This document shows, piece by piece, positions 6,419-7,084 of a stretch of 7,084 nt of DNA. The first letter of the stretch is position 1. The number at the start of each line of letters is the position of its first letter. The position numbers and the translations under genes were made by a program. The stretch lies in assembly GCA_013817115.1 (NCBI GenBank), contig JACDDG010000120.1:1-7084 (forward strand). The letters run 5' to 3'. The stretch comes from Parachlamydiaceae bacterium (lineage in GTDB: Bacteria > Chlamydiota > Chlamydiia > Chlamydiales > Parachlamydiaceae). The notes below the pieces were generated by a model that made no database searches, was not told the origin of the DNA, and saw only the letters and a list, made by a program, of their open reading frames with translations.

Positions 6419-7084
6419 TCTTGTTCGGGCCATGATCTGTGCATCACGAGAAAACCCTAATGAAAAGCCAAGGATACCAGCCCCGAGGAGTATTGTACTG
6501 CTTCCAATCACAATAGGCATCGCTGCTCCCAAACCCAAGAGTGGTCCAGCAATCAATGGACTAATAGCAAAAGCTAAAGATTCCACCGAATGAAATATTC
6601 CTAAAGCTTCTCCCTGCTGATCTTCACTCGAAGCGTTCGATACAGTCGCTGCCGCTGTAGGCCAAAAAAGTGCTATTCCAAACTGCTGAAGCGGTATGTA
6701 CACCCACAACCAAAAAACATCAGAATGTACTAAAAGCATTCCAATGGAAATACTACAACCTATCAATGCATAAAATAATACATGCTGATTGGAAAATCTG
6801 CTTACAATCGGACGGATTAAAACTCCGCAACTCAAGGCATAAACAATAGCCCCATAAGCATAGCATCTTCCTATAGCTGTACTATCAAATCCATATTCCA
6901 AAATCCAGGTTACAGGAGTAAACTCCCAATAGAAAGACCAGCCAACACAAGCAAATAACACGCAGGAAAAAACATAGCGTAAGTCTTTGGAAAAAAAGGC
7001 TTTTCTAATATTTACGATGCCTTGAACTAAACTTAAATCTGTGGTTTCTTTCGGAACGTATGAATCTTTAAAACAGAATGCTAC
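6410..7084 (-). CDS. Major facilitator superfamily transporter, C-terminal half (5' end outside the window)
   Basis: The frame is open from the window edge to a TAA at 6410-6412, giving 224 visible residues. A GTG at 6961 lies mid-protein, inside a membrane segment, and is not the start. The fragment begins with a polar loop (about 5-36) like the central cytoplasmic loop of 12-segment MFS carriers. Six hydrophobic segments follow at roughly 38-61, 73-92, 101-119, 122-146, 158-186 and 187-211, which is the expected second half. Recognisable elements are an FYWEFTPV stretch in the first segment, RPIVSRF after the second, and EDQQGEALGIFHSV (154-167) before the fifth, as in TetA/DHA1-like drug-efflux carriers. 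The substrate cannot be read from this half; multidrug/H+ antiport is the family norm, and metabolite uptake is possible in an intracellular bacterium. It would sit in the cytoplasmic membrane. It converges on uvrC with a 9-bp tail overlap and no terminator between them. Its promoter lies outside the window. Confidence 0.85.
   Translation of the reverse strand, partial: VAFCFKDSYVPKETTDLSLVQGIVNIRKAFFSKDLRYVFSCVLFACVGWSFYWEFTPVTWILEYGFDSTAIGRCYAYGAIVYALSCGVLIRPIVSRFSNQHVLFYALIGCSISIGMLLVHSDVFWLWVYIPLQQFGIALFWPTAAATVSNASSEDQQGEALGIFHSVESLAFAISPLIAGPLLGLGAAMPIVIGSSTILLGAGILGFSLGFSRDAQIMARTRLS

Noticed and set aside
6410..6961. A short 183-aa transporter starting at the GTG at 6961
   Set aside because: The frame stays open to the window edge and the upstream residues form the loop and first segment expected of an MFS carrier, so the gene is simply cut by the window.

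Overview
This window looks like a chromosomal segment of a low-GC bacterium, most likely an environmental, amoeba-associated chlamydia of the Parachlamydiaceae type. That assignment is inference. It rests on the overall look of the RlmN, UvrC and transporter proteins, the AT-rich base composition, and large Ser/Asn-rich or acidic orphan proteins beside core genes. No rRNA or other decisive marker is present.

Left, accessory part (1 to about 3400). Positions 1-130 are a GC-rich, hairpin-rich island holding two diverged copies of one unit about 89 bp apart, so the window starts inside a REP-like repeat cluster. Two minus-strand orphan genes follow. The one at 320-1426 encodes an acidic, Cys-containing 368-aa protein of unknown function. 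The one at 1793-3004 encodes a 403-aa protein with a disordered N-terminal half and a C-terminal domain that resembles a ParB/sulfiredoxin-like fold of the kind found at the ends of polymorphic toxins. Between them lies a near-perfect inverted repeat of about 150-200 bp with almost no loop, probably a MITE-like element or a fused pair of transposon ends. Both orphan genes have a plausible sigma70-type promoter so close to the start codon that the mRNA would be nearly leaderless, and neither has a Shine-Dalgarno sequence.

Right, core part (about 3400 to 7084). rlmN (23S rRNA/tRNA m2A methyltransferase) and uvrC (nucleotide excision repair endonuclease) run on the plus strand 37 bp apart, probably as one transcript from a promoter near 3403-3431. 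Both retain all recognisable catalytic and cluster-binding residues. A major facilitator transporter on the minus strand converges on uvrC and overlaps its 3' end by 9 bp. Only its C-terminal half (six membrane segments) is inside the window.

The core genes form an ordinary translation-fidelity/DNA-repair pair. The unusual content is on the left: the toxin-like orphan, the acidic orphan, the long palindrome and the repeat island. Together they look like an accessory insertion hot spot next to a conserved block.
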